Part shown: piece by piece, positions 9,106 through 19,154 of the stretch
Layout of the letters: each line of letters begins with the position of its first letter
How positions within the stretch are numbered: the first letter of the stretch is position 1
Origin: Gimesia aquarii
Lineage (GTDB): Bacteria; Planctomycetota; Planctomycetia; Planctomycetales; Planctomycetaceae
Assembly (NCBI RefSeq): GCF_007748175.1
Contig: NZ_CP037422.1
Location: 620,001 to 684,000, forward strand
DNA length: 64,000 nt
Direction of reading: 5' to 3'
Notes under the pieces: generated by a model
The model's input: only the letters and a program-made list of their open reading frames with translations
The model's database searches: none
Told to the model about the DNA's origin: nothing
Position numbers and translations under genes: made by a program

Positions 9106-10584
9106 ATGAATTTTCATGGTAGAGTTTTTATCGTCATTTTGTTTTGTTGTTTTTGCATAAGCAGTGCCACACATTCTGTAGGTGCGGTTCAAAAGCCAGC
9201 CAGCCGTCCGAATATCATTCTTTGTATGACCGACGATCAAGGTTGGGGCGAAACTAGTTTCAATGGTCATTCGATCCTCAAAACTCCCCATCTTGATGAT
9301 ATGGCTGCCAGTGGGCTTCGCTTTGATCGGTTTTATGCCGCGGCTCCTGTCTGTTCGCCAACACGAGGGAGCTTTCTCACAGGAAGACATCCCAATCGAT
9401 TTGCTTGTTTCAGTTGGGGGCACACACTCAGGCCACAGGAAGTGACAGTTGCGGAAGCCGTCAAGTCGGCGGGATATACGACAGGGCACTTTGGCAAGTG
9501 GCATCTGGGATCAGTGCAGGCAAATAGTCCCGTGTCCCCTGGAAACAGTGGTTTTGATGAGTGGGTTTCAAGTCCAAATTTTTATGAAAACGACCCTTAT
9601 ATGAGTCACAATGGAACTGTGATTCAGTTGAAAGGGGAGAGTTCACGTGTAACCGTTGATGCCGCACTTGAGTTTATCAAACAATCAAAGATGAAGGAGA
9701 AGCCATTCCTTGCTGTAATCTGGTTTGGAAATCCTCATACACCTCATGAAGCGACTTCCGAATTAAAAGATCTTTATCAGAACCAGTCAGCAGATTTTCA
9801 AAACTATTTTGGCGAGATTACCGGCGTCGATCGAGCCATGGGGCATTTACGTCGACAGTTAAGAGATTTAGGGTTAGCAGAAAACACACTTCTCTGGTTT
9901 ACCAGTGACAATGGACCTCGTCCTCCTCGATTTAAAAAAGAAGACTCTCGTTCACAGGCTACGGGAGGACTTGCCGGGTGGAAAGGGAATCTCTGGGAGG
10001 GCGGCATTCGTGTGCCTTCAATCATCGAGTGGCCTGCCCAAATTCAAAAACCGGAAGTTACCAATGTACCCTGTGGGACTATCGATATTTATCCAACTGT
10101 TCTGGCTGTTACCGGAGCGAAAGTTTCACATCAACCTCATTTGGATGGTGTCAGCCTTTTGCCGCTGATAGAAGGACAAATGACTTCACGTTCCAAGCCA
10201 ATGGGATTCTGGACCTATCCTGCTAAAGGGCATCCCAAACGTAGTACAGAAATATTGCTTAATCTAAAACAACAACAGACGCCAGAAAAGCCGAATCCTG
10301 AAGGCCCAGTTCCCGATGCGGAGGCTGCCAGTCTAAAAACAAAGTACTCAAAGGACGACTTACCGGGAGCAGCAGCTTGGATTGATGGTGATTATAAATT
10401 ATTAAAAATGATTTCTAAAAAGAATCAGTCTCAATATACGCTTTATAATCTTGCTCAAGACCATTCTGAGAAAAAAGATCTTTCCAAAGTTGACCCCAAG
10501 CGATTTCGGAAGATGAAAGCAGGTCTGCTTGATTGGCAGCACTCAGTAGTTGATAGTCTGAATGGGAAGGATTACTCAGATTGA
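9106..10584 (+). CDS. Exported arylsulfatase (type I, formylglycine-dependent)
   Basis: This 492-aa protein has a Sec signal peptide (about 1-28) and a complete sulfatase domain. The metal-binding start RPNIILCMTDDQGWG is followed by the FGly motif CSPTRGSFLTGR, with C83 as the residue to be oxidised, and by GHFGKWHLG and TSDNGPR. It should hydrolyse sulfate esters, probably on algal or animal polysaccharides, in the periplasm or outside. The ATG has a GAGG six nt upstream. It stands alone, with flanking gaps of 470 and 324 bp. The substrate cannot be assigned. Confidence 0.93.
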   Translation: MNFHGRVFIVILFCCFCISSATHSVGAVQKPASRPNIILCMTDDQGWGETSFNGHSILKTPHLDDMAASGLRFDRFYAAAPVCSPTRGSFLTGRHPNRFACFSWGHTLRPQEVTVAEAVKSAGYTTGHFGKWHLGSVQANSPVSPGNSGFDEWVSSPNFYENDPYMSHNGTVIQLKGESSRVTVDAALEFIKQSKMKEKPFLAVIWFGNPHTPHEATSELKDLYQNQSADFQNYFGEITGVDRAMGHLRRQLRDLGLAENTLLWFTSDNGPRPPRFKKEDSRSQATGGLAGWKGNLWEGGIRVPSIIEWPAQIQKPEVTNVPCGTIDIYPTVLAVTGAKVSHQPHLDGVSLLPLIEGQMTSRSKPMGFWTYPAKGHPKRSTEILLNLKQQQTPEKPNPEGPVPDAEAASLKTKYSKDDLPGAAAWIDGDYKLLKMISKKNQSQYTLYNLAQDHSEKKDLSKVDPKRFRKMKAGLLDWQHSVVDSLNGKDYSD

Positions 10585-10908
10585 TGTTGAACAAGTAGCT
10601 TCAATTGAAACAAGAACTCCCTATTACATATTTTTTGATGTGATTTCTTTTAATCTTTTATTGAATTAAACGTCTCAAGTCGTTTTTTAGTAAGACTTTT
10701 AGCGATGGTTCAAATTTTTTTACTCTCGGTTACTCGAAATTTCAGACTCAAAGCCTTTGTTTGATTGCATTTCGTAATCGGAGTTTGCAATAATCGAATT
10801 TATAAACATTCATAAGGAAACCAAAGCGATTCTACTATTGTTTAAAGGGTATTGCTTTTCCTGCCAGTTTCCTGCTTGCTTACCTGTCACACTTGATTGA
10901 GGATCATT
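10585..10908. other. Intergenic region before the Gfo/Idh-DUF1080 gene
   Basis: The 324-bp A+T-rich gap lies between two plus-strand genes. A good ribosome-binding site (GAGG, 10899-10902) for the next gene is at its end. I saw no clear terminator for the sulfatase, no coding frame and no repeat. Confidence 0.4.
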
Positions 10909-12603
10909 ATGAACTCGGGACTTTTGAAACGGCTATTCAGCCTGACAACTCTTTCGTTATTGGTACTGTCAGTGGCGTTTAACAGTTCTTTGATGGCTGC
11001 AGAGGCTAAAAAAGAATTAAAGGCAGGCATTATTGGGCTCGATACTTCCCATGCAATCGCTTTCACGAAAATGCTTAATACTGGAACTCCCGAGGGAGAA
11101 CTGGCCGGTGTGCGGATAGTCGCTGCCTACCCGAAGGGAAGCCCCGATATTGAGTCCAGCGTATCTCGTGTTCCAAAATATACGGAAGACGTCAAAAAAA
11201 TGGGGGTCGAGATTGTTGATTCCATTGACGACCTACTTAAGAAAGTAGACGTAGTTTTTCTGGAAACTAACGACGGGCGTCCCCATTTAGAGCAAGCGAT
11301 TCCTGTATTTCAAGCGGGTAAACCAGTTTTTATTGATAAGCCCATTGCCGGTTCACTTACTGATGCCGTTGCACTGTTTGAGCTTTCGCGCAAATATAAC
11401 ACTCCCATGTTTTCCTCGTCTTCTCTTCGTTTTTCGAAAGGGGCACAGCGTCTGAGAAATGGTGAAGAGGGAAAGATTACTAAATGCAGTACGCATAGCC
11501 CTTGTTCTTTAGAGAAAACACATCCCAGTCTCTTCTGGTATGGAATTCATGGTGTAGAAACTCTGTTTACTGTGATGGGGCCAGGCTGCCAATCAGTTAA
11601 AAGGACAGTCAGCAATGCTGATCGTGATGAAGTCGTCGGACGATGGGCTGGGGGAAGGGTGGGACAATTCTCTGGTGTACGCAAGGGAACTCCCAAAGGG
11701 TATGGCGGAACTGCTGTTGGCGAGAACGGGGAAGTGGCAGTCGGTGGCTACGATGGCTACAAGCCTCTGCTGGTCGAAATTGTCAAATTTTTCCGTTCGG
11801 GTAAACCACCTGTGAGTGAAGAGGAAACACTGGAAATCTATAGCTTCATGGAAGCCGCCGACGAAAGTAAGCGTCAGGGAGGAGCTGAGGTCACGCTTGC
11901 GAGTGTTCTCGAAAAAGCAGAAAGAGCAGCAAATAAGAAACTCGCGAAACTGGATTTGGCAGGTGATAGTGTTTCTGCCACTGATAATAAACTTTCTGCT
12001 ACTGAGAAAGCCGCTGGTTGGAAGTTGCTGTTTAACGGGAAAAACTATGCAGGATGGAAATGTAATAACGGCAAGCCGATTGCGGCTCCCATCGAAGATG
12101 GGGCTCTGGTTCCTTATAAATCAGGTGGTTATCTAATCGTTTACGACAAGCCGTTTAGTGATTTTAAATTCAAATGTGATGTAAAAATGCCGAAAGAATG
12201 CAACTCAGGAATTTTCTTTCGCATTGGTAATTTGAAAGACCCGGTTCAGACTGGGTTTGAGGCTCAGATTCTGAGTGGGAAAGGGACTGGTATGCATGAT
12301 TTTGGAGCGATTTATGACCTTGTTGCTCCAGCAGAGAACCGGGCAAGCGCACCCGGTGAATGGACCAATATTGAGATTACCTGCCAGGGGCCACATATTA
12401 GTGTCGCTGTGAATGGAAAAGTTGTTGCCAGTCTGGATGCGGACGAGTGGACTCAACCAGGAAAAAGGCTGGACGGTTCAAAGCATAAGTTTAAGGCTGC
12501 TGTGAAAGACTTTCCTAGAAAGGGATATCTTGGATTTCAGGATCACGGTCATAAAGTTTGGTATAAAAATGTGAAGCTGCTGGATCTCTCAGAGAAGAAA
12601 TGA
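10909..12603 (+). CDS. Secreted Gfo/Idh/MocA-like oxidoreductase fused to a DUF1080 (3-keto-disaccharide hydrolase) domain
   Basis: The 564-aa protein has a signal peptide (about 1-28), a Gfo/Idh/MocA-like region (about 35-340) and a C-terminal DUF1080 domain (about 370-560, opening GWKLLFNGKNYAGWK), a concanavalin-like beta sandwich found in 3-keto-glycoside hydrolases. The dinucleotide-fold glycine motif is altered to GIIGLDTSHA. The EKP-type motif appears as D143-K144-P145. Oxidation of a sugar to its 3-keto form followed by glycosidic cleavage would suit such a fusion, but export and the altered motif make redox activity uncertain. I chose the ATG at 10909 because GAGG lies 6 nt upstream. 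Confidence 0.85.
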   Translation: MNSGLLKRLFSLTTLSLLVLSVAFNSSLMAAEAKKELKAGIIGLDTSHAIAFTKMLNTGTPEGELAGVRIVAAYPKGSPDIESSVSRVPKYTEDVKKMGVEIVDSIDDLLKKVDVVFLETNDGRPHLEQAIPVFQAGKPVFIDKPIAGSLTDAVALFELSRKYNTPMFSSSSLRFSKGAQRLRNGEEGKITKCSTHSPCSLEKTHPSLFWYGIHGVETLFTVMGPGCQSVKRTVSNADRDEVVGRWAGGRVGQFSGVRKGTPKGYGGTAVGENGEVAVGGYDGYKPLLVEIVKFFRSGKPPVSEEETLEIYSFMEAADESKRQGGAEVTLASVLEKAERAANKKLAKLDLAGDSVSATDNKLSATEKAAGWKLLFNGKNYAGWKCNNGKPIAAPIEDGALVPYKSGGYLIVYDKPFSDFKFKCDVKMPKECNSGIFFRIGNLKDPVQTGFEAQILSGKGTGMHDFGAIYDLVAPAENRASAPGEWTNIEITCQGPHISVAVNGKVVASLDADEWTQPGKRLDGSKHKFKAAVKDFPRKGYLGFQDHGHKVWYKNVKLLDLSEKK

Positions 12604-12624
12604 GTTCTGGATCCCAAGTCATTG

Positions 12625-12664
12625 AGCCACCTGAAAGGCATTTCCTCTTCAGGTGGCTTTTTTT
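12625..12664 (+). terminator. Rho-independent terminator after the Gfo/Idh-DUF1080 gene
   Basis: A perfect 11-bp inverted repeat (12625-12635 and 12648-12658, 12-nt loop) with G+C-rich arms is followed directly by a run of T up to 12664. It starts 21 bp after the stop codon and is a textbook intrinsic terminator. Confidence 0.9.
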
Positions 12665-13004
12665 CATTGGTACTAGTATTTGAATGATCGCATGGGAGCA
12701 GAGGGGGAATCATGGCAACGTTAAAGAGGTAATTCCTTCTTGGGGAAATCGATAAGGTTATGCTACTATACTGGGAATACAAGATCATTAATTTTTGAAT
12801 GATTAAGTCATTGGTGGTGCGAAGCCTTTTTTTTGAAACAGAATGGAAAATGATTCAATTTGTGCCTCGCTTTGACTACAAAAAAAGGGGAATCTGTGTA
12901 AAATATCCGCGAAATCTTGGGTATTTGTGCTTCCATGCCTAAAATGAAATAACAAGGATGTGTGTACTGCGGGCAGCATCCAGATGGCTTAATAAACCTC
13001 TTCA

Positions 13005-13029
13005 AACGAGTTTTTCTGAAAAACTCGTT
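13005..13029 (+). promoter_or_regulatory. Leader hairpin immediately upstream of nqrA
   Basis: A perfect 11-bp inverted repeat, AACGAGTTTTT / AAAAACTCGTT (13005-13015 and 13019-13029), encloses a 3-nt loop. It is followed by ATTTTC and ends 20 nt before the nqrA start codon. It must lie in the 5' leader of the sodium-pump operon if transcription starts upstream. It could be an attenuator, an mRNA-stabilising stem or a repressor site; the sequence does not decide between these. Confidence 0.5.
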
Positions 13030-13049
13030 ATTTTCAGGTTCATAATTCA

Positions 13050-14396
13050 ATGATTACAATTAAAAAAGGGTTGGATCTGCCTATTTCGGGTGAGCCTTCC
13101 GCTCTGATCGAACAGGGGCCAGAAATTCGATCGATTGCTCTGATTGGTCCTGATTATATTGGCATGAAGCCCACATTGGCTGTTGAAATTGGTGATACGG
13201 TCAAAAAAGGTCAGATGCTTTTCAGCGATAAAAAGACGGAAGGTGTGATATATACTTCTCCAGTTGCTGGGAAAGTAACGGAAATCAATCGAGGGGCCAA
13301 ACGCGCCTTTCAGAGTATGGTGATTGAAGTAGGGGGAGAAGATGAAGAAACATTTGCCTCTTATGGAGATGAAGAGCTAGCGAATCTGACGCGTGAGCAA
13401 GTTCAAGAGAACTTGTTGAACTCTGGTTTGTGGTCAAGTTTGCGGACGCGTCCGTATAGTCGTGTGCCAGTTCCAGGAGCCACACCACATTCTATTTTTG
13501 TAACTGCGATCGATACAAACCCCTTAGCACCACCTCCAGAAGTGATTCTTAGCGAAGAACCTCGGGCTTTCGCACAAGGGCTCCAGTTATTGAAAACTCT
13601 CACCGACGGAAAACTGTTTCTTTGCAAGGCGCCGGGAACAAATTTACCTGGCTGCGATCTTGATTTTGTCACCGTAGAAGAATTTGGTGGGCCACATCCC
13701 GCCGGGCTTGTTGGGACACACGTTCATTTTCTTGATCCGGTCAGTGAGAAGAAAACGATTTGGAATATCAATTATCAAGATGTCATTGCCATCGGTAAGT
13801 TGTTTACCACAGGCAAGCTTTCTGTAGAGCGTGTTATTTCCATAGCAGGTCCTACAGTGAAAAATCCAAAATTAGTGAAAACGATTCTGGGGGCCAGTCT
13901 CACTGATCTGACGGATGGAAATCTCGAAGATGGTGAAAATCGGTTGGTTTCGGGTTCAGCACTTTCCGGCCGGACTGGCGAAGGTCCTTTTGCATATTTG
14001 GGCCGTTATGCTTTACAGGTAACAGGACTTAAAGAGGGCAATCATAGAGACTTTCTGGGATGGATGGGGCCTGGATTCAATAAGTTCTCTGTTGTTCCCG
14101 TTTTTATTTCTTCATGGCTGGGACAGGGTAAAAAATTCTCTTTTACCACTTCGACAGAAGGAAGCAAGCGGGCCATGATTCCGATTGGGACTTATGAAAA
14201 AGTCATGCCATTGGACATTTTGCCCACGTTCCTGTTGCGTGCCTTGATTACGGAGGATACAGAACAGGCAAAAGAACTGGGATGCCTGGAGCTTGATGAA
14301 GAAGACTTGTCTTTATGCACCTTTGTGTGTCCCGGGAAATATAATTACGGAGCATTATTACGTAAGAACCTGACAAAGATAGAAATTGAAGGTTGA
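13050..14396 (+). CDS. nqrA: Na+-translocating NADH:quinone reductase subunit A
   Basis: The 448-aa protein matches full-length NqrA, the membrane-peripheral subunit of the six-subunit Na+-NQR that couples NADH oxidation by quinone to sodium export. The N-terminus [16 protein letters not shown] and the segments [28 protein letters not shown] and [16 protein letters not shown] are typical. It heads an operon ordered exactly like the classical nqrABCDEF. No strong ribosome-binding site is visible and a perfect hairpin lies 20 nt upstream. A 216-bp gap separates it from nqrB, unusually long for this operon. Confidence 0.97.
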   Translation: MITIKKGLDLPISGEPSALIEQGPEIRSIALIGPDYIGMKPTLAVEIGDTVKKGQMLFSDKKTEGVIYTSPVAGKVTEINRGAKRAFQSMVIEVGGEDEETFASYGDEELANLTREQVQENLLNSGLWSSLRTRPYSRVPVPGATPHSIFVTAIDTNPLAPPPEVILSEEPRAFAQGLQLLKTLTDGKLFLCKAPGTNLPGCDLDFVTVEEFGGPHPAGLVGTHVHFLDPVSEKKTIWNINYQDVIAIGKLFTTGKLSVERVISIAGPTVKNPKLVKTILGASLTDLTDGNLEDGENRLVSGSALSGRTGEGPFAYLGRYALQVTGLKEGNHRDFLGWMGPGFNKFSVVPVFISSWLGQGKKFSFTTSTEGSKRAMIPIGTYEKVMPLDILPTFLLRALITEDTEQAKELGCLELDEEDLSLCTFVCPGKYNYGALLRKNLTKIEIEG

Positions 14397-14612
14397 TTTT
14401 AATAGATGTTCTCCCTTTGTGATATGGGGAGATTTTAAATTTAAGATGCGTTCAACTGTGCTGTCATTAGCCTGATAGATAAAAGTTGTTAGCCCTGATT
14501 ATCATCTTCAAACATATTTGTTTTTAGATGATAACCGATTTAAGTCAAAGTCAGCTGAAGTTTGACTTGCTCTGTATCGGAAGGGCATCACACAAGAAAG
14601 ATAAACTACGAA

Positions 14613-15857
14613 ATGAAGCCGTTACGAAATCTTCTTGATAAGGTGCACCCTCTTTTTGATAAAGGAGGGAAGTTCGAGAAGCTTTACCCACTTTATGAGG
14701 CGAATGACACATTCCTCTATACCCCGGGTGAAGTGACAAATGAAGCTTCTCATGTGCGTGACTCGATTGACCTGAAACGCATGATGAGCATGGTGATCGT
14801 GGCTTTGCTTCCCTGCGTGTTCATGGCTCTTTATAATACCGGTTATCAAGCCAACGCTGCGATGAGTACCATGGGTATAGAATCTGTTCCTGGTTGGCGC
14901 GGAACTGTAATGGCTTCTCTGGGAGTCATCCCGGATGCGAATAGTTTGCTTTCTAATCTGTTACACGGCGCCCTTTACTTCTTCCCAGTCTACATCGTGT
15001 GCATGGCCGTTGGTGGGATGTGGGAAGGTCTGTTTTGTATTATCCGACGTCATGAAATCAATGAAGGCTTCCTGGTGACTGGGATGCTGTTTCCCTTATC
15101 TCTACCACCCACGATTCCACTTTGGCAAGTCGCCATAGGAATCTCGTTTGGCGTTGTGGTTGGTAAAGAAATATTTGGGGGAACAGGGAAAAACTTTTTG
15201 AACCCAGCTTTAACCGCTCGTGCATTTCTTTATTTTGCTTATCCCGCTCAGATTGTGGGTGATACTGTCTGGACTGCCGTGGATGGCTTCAGTGGTGCTA
15301 CTTCACTCGGTCAGTTAGCGGTTGCAAATCCTGAAGTTGGTATGAAATCCATAACAAACCCTGTTGCTGACGGTGGCTTAGGGATTAGCTGGATGCAGGC
15401 CTTTATGGGCCAGATTCAAGGATCGATGGGAGAAACCTCGACCTTTGCTTGCTTGTTAGGCGCTATATTCCTGATTCTGGCAGGTATTGGTTCCTGGCGG
15501 GTGATGGCAGGGGTTTTGGCAGGCTCAATGGGTCTTTCTGTGCTGCTTTGGTTAATTGGCAGTAATACAAATGCGATGTTCTCGATGCCACCTCAATGGC
15601 ATTTAGTTGTAGGAGGGCTGGCCTTTGGTCTGGTATATATGGCCACAGATCCGGTTTCAGCAGCGATGACTGATACAGGGCGATGGGTCTATGGAATTTT
15701 AATTGGTGGAATGACGATCCTGATTCGGGTCATCAATCCAGCGTACCCAGAGGGGATTATGTTGGCAATTTTGTTTGGAAATGTCTTCGCGCCTCTGATT
15801 GACTTCTACGTAGTTCAAGCAAACATTAAAAGAAGGTTGGCGCGAAATGTCGCGTGA
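14613..15857 (+). CDS. nqrB: Na+-translocating NADH:quinone reductase subunit B
   Basis: The 414-aa polytopic membrane protein carries the covalent FMN motif SGAT in [11 protein letters not shown], with T230 as the flavinylated threonine, and the usual cluster of transmembrane helices. NqrB forms part of the sodium channel and hands electrons to quinone. The open frame extends to a TTG at 14562, but the ATG at 14613 ([10 protein letters not shown]) is the family start. It overlaps nqrC by 11 bp, indicating tight co-translation. Confidence 0.96.
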   Translation: MKPLRNLLDKVHPLFDKGGKFEKLYPLYEANDTFLYTPGEVTNEASHVRDSIDLKRMMSMVIVALLPCVFMALYNTGYQANAAMSTMGIESVPGWRGTVMASLGVIPDANSLLSNLLHGALYFFPVYIVCMAVGGMWEGLFCIIRRHEINEGFLVTGMLFPLSLPPTIPLWQVAIGISFGVVVGKEIFGGTGKNFLNPALTARAFLYFAYPAQIVGDTVWTAVDGFSGATSLGQLAVANPEVGMKSITNPVADGGLGISWMQAFMGQIQGSMGETSTFACLLGAIFLILAGIGSWRVMAGVLAGSMGLSVLLWLIGSNTNAMFSMPPQWHLVVGGLAFGLVYMATDPVSAAMTDTGRWVYGILIGGMTILIRVINPAYPEGIMLAILFGNVFAPLIDFYVVQANIKRRLARNVA

Positions 15858-16650
15858 TTCAATTGGTTTCACATTTATGGTATCGGCTGCTTTGTGCGTG
15901 GCCTGTTCAATTCTCGTTTCCGGAGCTGCCGTCGGTTTACGCAGTCGCCAGGATGCAAATAAAGAGAATGAGCGTAAAAAAAATATCCTTTCTGCAGCTG
16001 GATTAATCAAACCGGATGCGAGTGCTAAGGAGATCAGTGATGTTTACGATGAGCGAGTCAAGGGGATCATCGTCGATCTTAATACAGGAAATGTCGTAAC
16101 CGACGATAAGGAGTTATTTCCTAATCCTCAGGAGTACGATCAAAAGGCGGCTGCTGATAACCCGAAAATGAGCATGGAAATACCATCCTCTGAAGATTTG
16201 GCAGGAATCAAACGTCGCGAAAATTATTCCTGGGTTTATCTAATCAACGACGAAAATGGTAAGTTATCTCAGTATGTACTACCAGTCAGAGGTAAAGGGC
16301 TCTGGTCGACGCTCTGGGGGTTCCTGGCACTCGATACTGATTTGACCACGATTGCAGGTTTAACGTTTTATGAGCATGGAGAAACACCTGGTTTGGGTGG
16401 TGAAGTCGATAACCCCAAATGGAAAGCGCAGTGGAAGGGCAAAGAAGCATATAATCAGGAATTTGAACCTGAAATTGAAGTCATCAAAGGGACTGTGAAT
16501 CCGGAATCTCCCGACGCCATTCATGAAGTTGATGGGCTCTCTGGAGCAACAATTACATCTCGCGGTGTGACTCACCTACTAGATTTCTGGCTTGGAAATT
16601 TGGGATTTAGACCTTATCTCGAAAAGGTTCGAGAGCAGAGAGAAAAATAG
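15847..16650 (+). CDS. nqrC: Na+-translocating NADH:quinone reductase subunit C
   Basis: The 267-aa protein has one N-terminal membrane helix (about 8-32) and a periplasmic FMN-binding domain. The covalent flavin motif is DGLSGATIT, with T235 as the likely phosphoester-linked threonine. Electrons pass from NqrF through this FMN towards NqrB. The start overlaps the nqrB end, and nqrD starts directly after its stop. Attachment of its FMN should be performed by the ApbE encoded further down the same operon. Confidence 0.96.
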   Translation: MSRDSIGFTFMVSAALCVACSILVSGAAVGLRSRQDANKENERKKNILSAAGLIKPDASAKEISDVYDERVKGIIVDLNTGNVVTDDKELFPNPQEYDQKAAADNPKMSMEIPSSEDLAGIKRRENYSWVYLINDENGKLSQYVLPVRGKGLWSTLWGFLALDTDLTTIAGLTFYEHGETPGLGGEVDNPKWKAQWKGKEAYNQEFEPEIEVIKGTVNPESPDAIHEVDGLSGATITSRGVTHLLDFWLGNLGFRPYLEKVREQREK

Positions 16651-16651
16651 A

Positions 16652-17275
16652 ATGAATTCAAAACAAAAAGAGGTTCTGACAGGACCGATTTTCAATAATA
16701 ATCCCATTGCATTACAAATTCTGGGAATTTGTTCTGCTTTGGCCGTGACCACCAAAATGGAGACTGCGCTCGTGATGAGTATTGCGGTGATCTTAGTCAC
16801 TGCCTGCTCTAATGCTGCGGTGGCTTCTATTAGATTGCAGATTCCCAGCAGTATTCGAATTATCGTCCAAATGACAATTATTGCTTCGTTGGTGATTCTG
16901 GTGGATCAGTTTCTGAAAGCGTTTGCTTTTGGAATCAGTAAGCAACTTTCAGTGTTTGTCGGATTGATTATCACCAACTGTATCGTGATGGGGCGTGCAG
17001 AAGGTTTTGCGATGAAAAATGAGCCCGGTATCAGTTTTCTCGATGGATTGGGAAATGGTTTAGGCTATAGCCTCATTTTAATGATCGTAGCCTTCTTTCG
17101 AGAGTTGTTTGGATCAGGCAGCTTATTTGGAATCCAGCTATTAAAATTAAGTCGCGATGGTGGTTGGTATGAGGCCAATGGTTTGATGTTATTACCTCCG
17201 AGCGCGTTTTTTATTATCGGTATTTTCATTTGGATTTTAAGAGTTTGGAAAACCGATCAAATGGAGGAAGCATAA
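16652..17275 (+). CDS. nqrD: Na+-translocating NADH:quinone reductase subunit D
   Basis: The 207-aa integral membrane protein has about six hydrophobic helices and typical NqrD/RnfE features: [24 protein letters not shown] at the N-terminus and [13 protein letters not shown] in the middle. NqrD and NqrE form the inverted pair that coordinates an intramembrane Fe-S centre; the conserved cysteines in GICSAL and NCIVMGR are present. The frame is open from 16592 inside nqrC, but the ATG at 16652 is the family start. The next gene begins 1 bp after its stop. Confidence 0.96.
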   Translation: MNSKQKEVLTGPIFNNNPIALQILGICSALAVTTKMETALVMSIAVILVTACSNAAVASIRLQIPSSIRIIVQMTIIASLVILVDQFLKAFAFGISKQLSVFVGLIITNCIVMGRAEGFAMKNEPGISFLDGLGNGLGYSLILMIVAFFRELFGSGSLFGIQLLKLSRDGGWYEANGLMLLPPSAFFIIGIFIWILRVWKTDQMEEA

Positions 17276-17276
17276 C

Positions 17277-17888
17277 ATGTTTGAACATTATTTGAGCCTG
17301 TTTATAAAATGTTTGTTCATTGAGAATCTGGCTTTGGCTTTCTTTTTGGGAATGTGTACCTTTTTGGCCGTTTCCAAGAATGTTAAAACCGCCATTGGTT
17401 TGGGGATTGCAGTCATCGTAATTCAGACGATTACGGTTCCCGTGAATAATGTGATCTACCAACACCTTTTGAAAAAAGGAGCATTAGCCTGGGCTGGATA
17501 TCCCAATGTGGATCTGACATTTGTTGGATTGATCTGCTATATCGGCGTGATTGCCGCCATGGTTCAAATTCTGGAAATGACTCTGGATCGGTTCTTTCCT
17601 GCGTTATATAACACGCTGGGTATTTTTCTACCCTTGATTACCGTGAACTGTGCGATTTTGGGAGGCACCTTGTTCATGGTGGAACGCGATTATAATTTCC
17701 CCGAAAGTTGTGTATTTGGTTTTGGATCGGGAGTTGGTTGGGCACTGGCGATTATGGCTTTGGCTGGAATTCGAGAAAAAATGAAGTACAGCGATGTACC
17801 ACTTGGATTGCGAGGACTGGGCATCACGTTTATCACTGTTGGATTAATGGCGATGGCCTTCATGGCGTTTTCTGGAATCCAATTATAA
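17277..17888 (+). CDS. nqrE: Na+-translocating NADH:quinone reductase subunit E
   Basis: The 203-aa membrane protein opens with [31 protein letters not shown], the NqrE signature, and has about six helices with the conserved cysteine in TVNCAILGG. It pairs with NqrD around the intramembrane iron centre and the sodium path. A strong GGAGG precedes the ATG, placed within the end of nqrD. Confidence 0.97.
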   Translation: MFEHYLSLFIKCLFIENLALAFFLGMCTFLAVSKNVKTAIGLGIAVIVIQTITVPVNNVIYQHLLKKGALAWAGYPNVDLTFVGLICYIGVIAAMVQILEMTLDRFFPALYNTLGIFLPLITVNCAILGGTLFMVERDYNFPESCVFGFGSGVGWALAIMALAGIREKMKYSDVPLGLRGLGITFITVGLMAMAFMAFSGIQL

Positions 17889-17930
17889 GACTTCAATACA
17901 TTCTATTTTTAGAGCGGTCAACGTTTTATC

Positions 17931-19154
17931 ATGATTATAGAAATTCTGTTCGGCGTTATCATGTTTACGGCCATCGTGTTAGCATTGGTCGCCATTATCT
18001 TGATTGCAAAATCAAAGCTGGTAGCCTCTGGTAATGTCACGATTACTGTCAATGAACAAAAAGAAATCGAAGTTCCCGTCGGTGGTAAATTATTAAGTGC
18101 GCTCGCAGAAAATCAGATTTTTGTTTCTTCAGCTTGTGGTGGTGGCGGAACCTGTGCCCAATGCGAAGTCAAAGTGCTCGAAGGCGGGGGAGACATTTTA
18201 CCAACGGAACGCTCCCATTTTAATAACCGGGAAGTACGCGAAGGCTGCCGTTTATCCTGTCAGGTGCCGGTGAAGAGCAACATGGAAATCGAAGTTCCAC
18301 CAGAGGTCTTTGAAACTAAGAAGTGGGTTTGTAAAGTCAGGTCTAATGACAACGTTGCTACGTTCATCAAAGAGCTTATTCTTGAATTGCCTGCTGGTGA
18401 GGATGTGGACTTCAAGGCCGGTGGGTTTATTCAGATTGAAGCACCACCACATCATATTAAATATAGTGATTTTGATATCCCCGACGAATACAAGGAAGAC
18501 TGGGATAATTTCAACTTATGGCGATTTGAATCTAAAGTAGATGAAGAAGTGATTCGCGCCTATTCCATGGCCAATTACCCGGGGGAAAAGGGGATCATCA
18601 TGCTGAATGTGCGTGTTGCGTCTCCACCTCCTCGTTCACCAGAAGGCACACCTCCCGGTAAAATGTCTTCCTATATCTTCGACTTAAAACCGGGTGATGA
18701 AGTTACGATCTCTGGTCCGTATGGAGAATTTTTCATCCAGGAAACAGAGGCGGAGATGATTTATATCGGTGGGGGGGCTGGTATGGCTCCTCTACGATCA
18801 CATATCTACGAGCTCTTCAAAGAACGTGAAACGAACCGAAAAGTGTCGTATTGGTACGGTGCTCGTAGCTTACGGGAAATGTTTTATGAAGATGAGTTCC
18901 GAGCTCTCGAAGAGAAGTTCCCCAATTTCAAAATGCACGTTGCCTTGTCTGACCCGGTTCCAGAAGACAATTGGGATGGTCTGCAAGGTTTTATTCACCA
19001 AGTGTTGCTAGATGAGTACTTAAGTAAACATCCTGCACCTGAGGACTGTGAATACTATATCTGTGGACCTCCAATGATGTTGTCCGCTGTTCGGAATATG
19101 CTGGATGACTTAGGAGTCGAACCTGAGAATATCCGCTATGATGACTTTGGCTAG
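17931..19154 (+). CDS. nqrF: Na+-translocating NADH:quinone reductase subunit F (NADH-oxidising flavoprotein)
   Basis: The 407-aa subunit has one N-terminal membrane helix (about 3-25), a 2Fe-2S ferredoxin domain with cysteines C69, C75, C78 and C110, and a ferredoxin-reductase-like half with the FAD motif RAYSMANYP, the NADH site [12 protein letters not shown] and the C-terminal YICGPPMM. It is the NADH entry point of the pump. Its last 17 bp overlap the start of apbE, so translation of the maturation enzyme is probably coupled to it. Confidence 0.97.
   Translation: MIIEILFGVIMFTAIVLALVAIILIAKSKLVASGNVTITVNEQKEIEVPVGGKLLSALAENQIFVSSACGGGGTCAQCEVKVLEGGGDILPTERSHFNNREVREGCRLSCQVPVKSNMEIEVPPEVFETKKWVCKVRSNDNVATFIKELILELPAGEDVDFKAGGFIQIEAPPHHIKYSDFDIPDEYKEDWDNFNLWRFESKVDEEVIRAYSMANYPGEKGIIMLNVRVASPPPRSPEGTPPGKMSSYIFDLKPGDEVTISGPYGEFFIQETEAEMIYIGGGAGMAPLRSHIYELFKERETNRKVSYWYGARSLREMFYEDEFRALEEKFPNFKMHVALSDPVPEDNWDGLQGFIHQVLLDEYLSKHPAPEDCEYYICGPPMMLSAVRNMLDDLGVEPENIRYDDFG

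Larger units (their letters stand above)
12604..13049. other. Intergenic region upstream of the nqr operon
   Basis: This 446-bp region starts with the terminator of the preceding gene and ends with a perfect hairpin just before nqrA (both listed separately). Between them the sequence is A+T-rich with no convincing gene. A possible sigma70-like pair (TTGGGT, 17 nt, TAAAAT) around 12918-12946 is weak and not listed as a promoter. The nqr promoter should lie here. Confidence 0.45.

Noticed and set aside
12872-12904. TTGACT and TAAAAT as an nqr promoter.
   Set aside because: Spacing is 21 nt, too long for a sigma70 promoter.
12808-13050. 80-codon minus-strand frame upstream of nqrA.
   Set aside because: Covers the operon leader and hairpin, has no ribosome-binding site and an unnatural composition.
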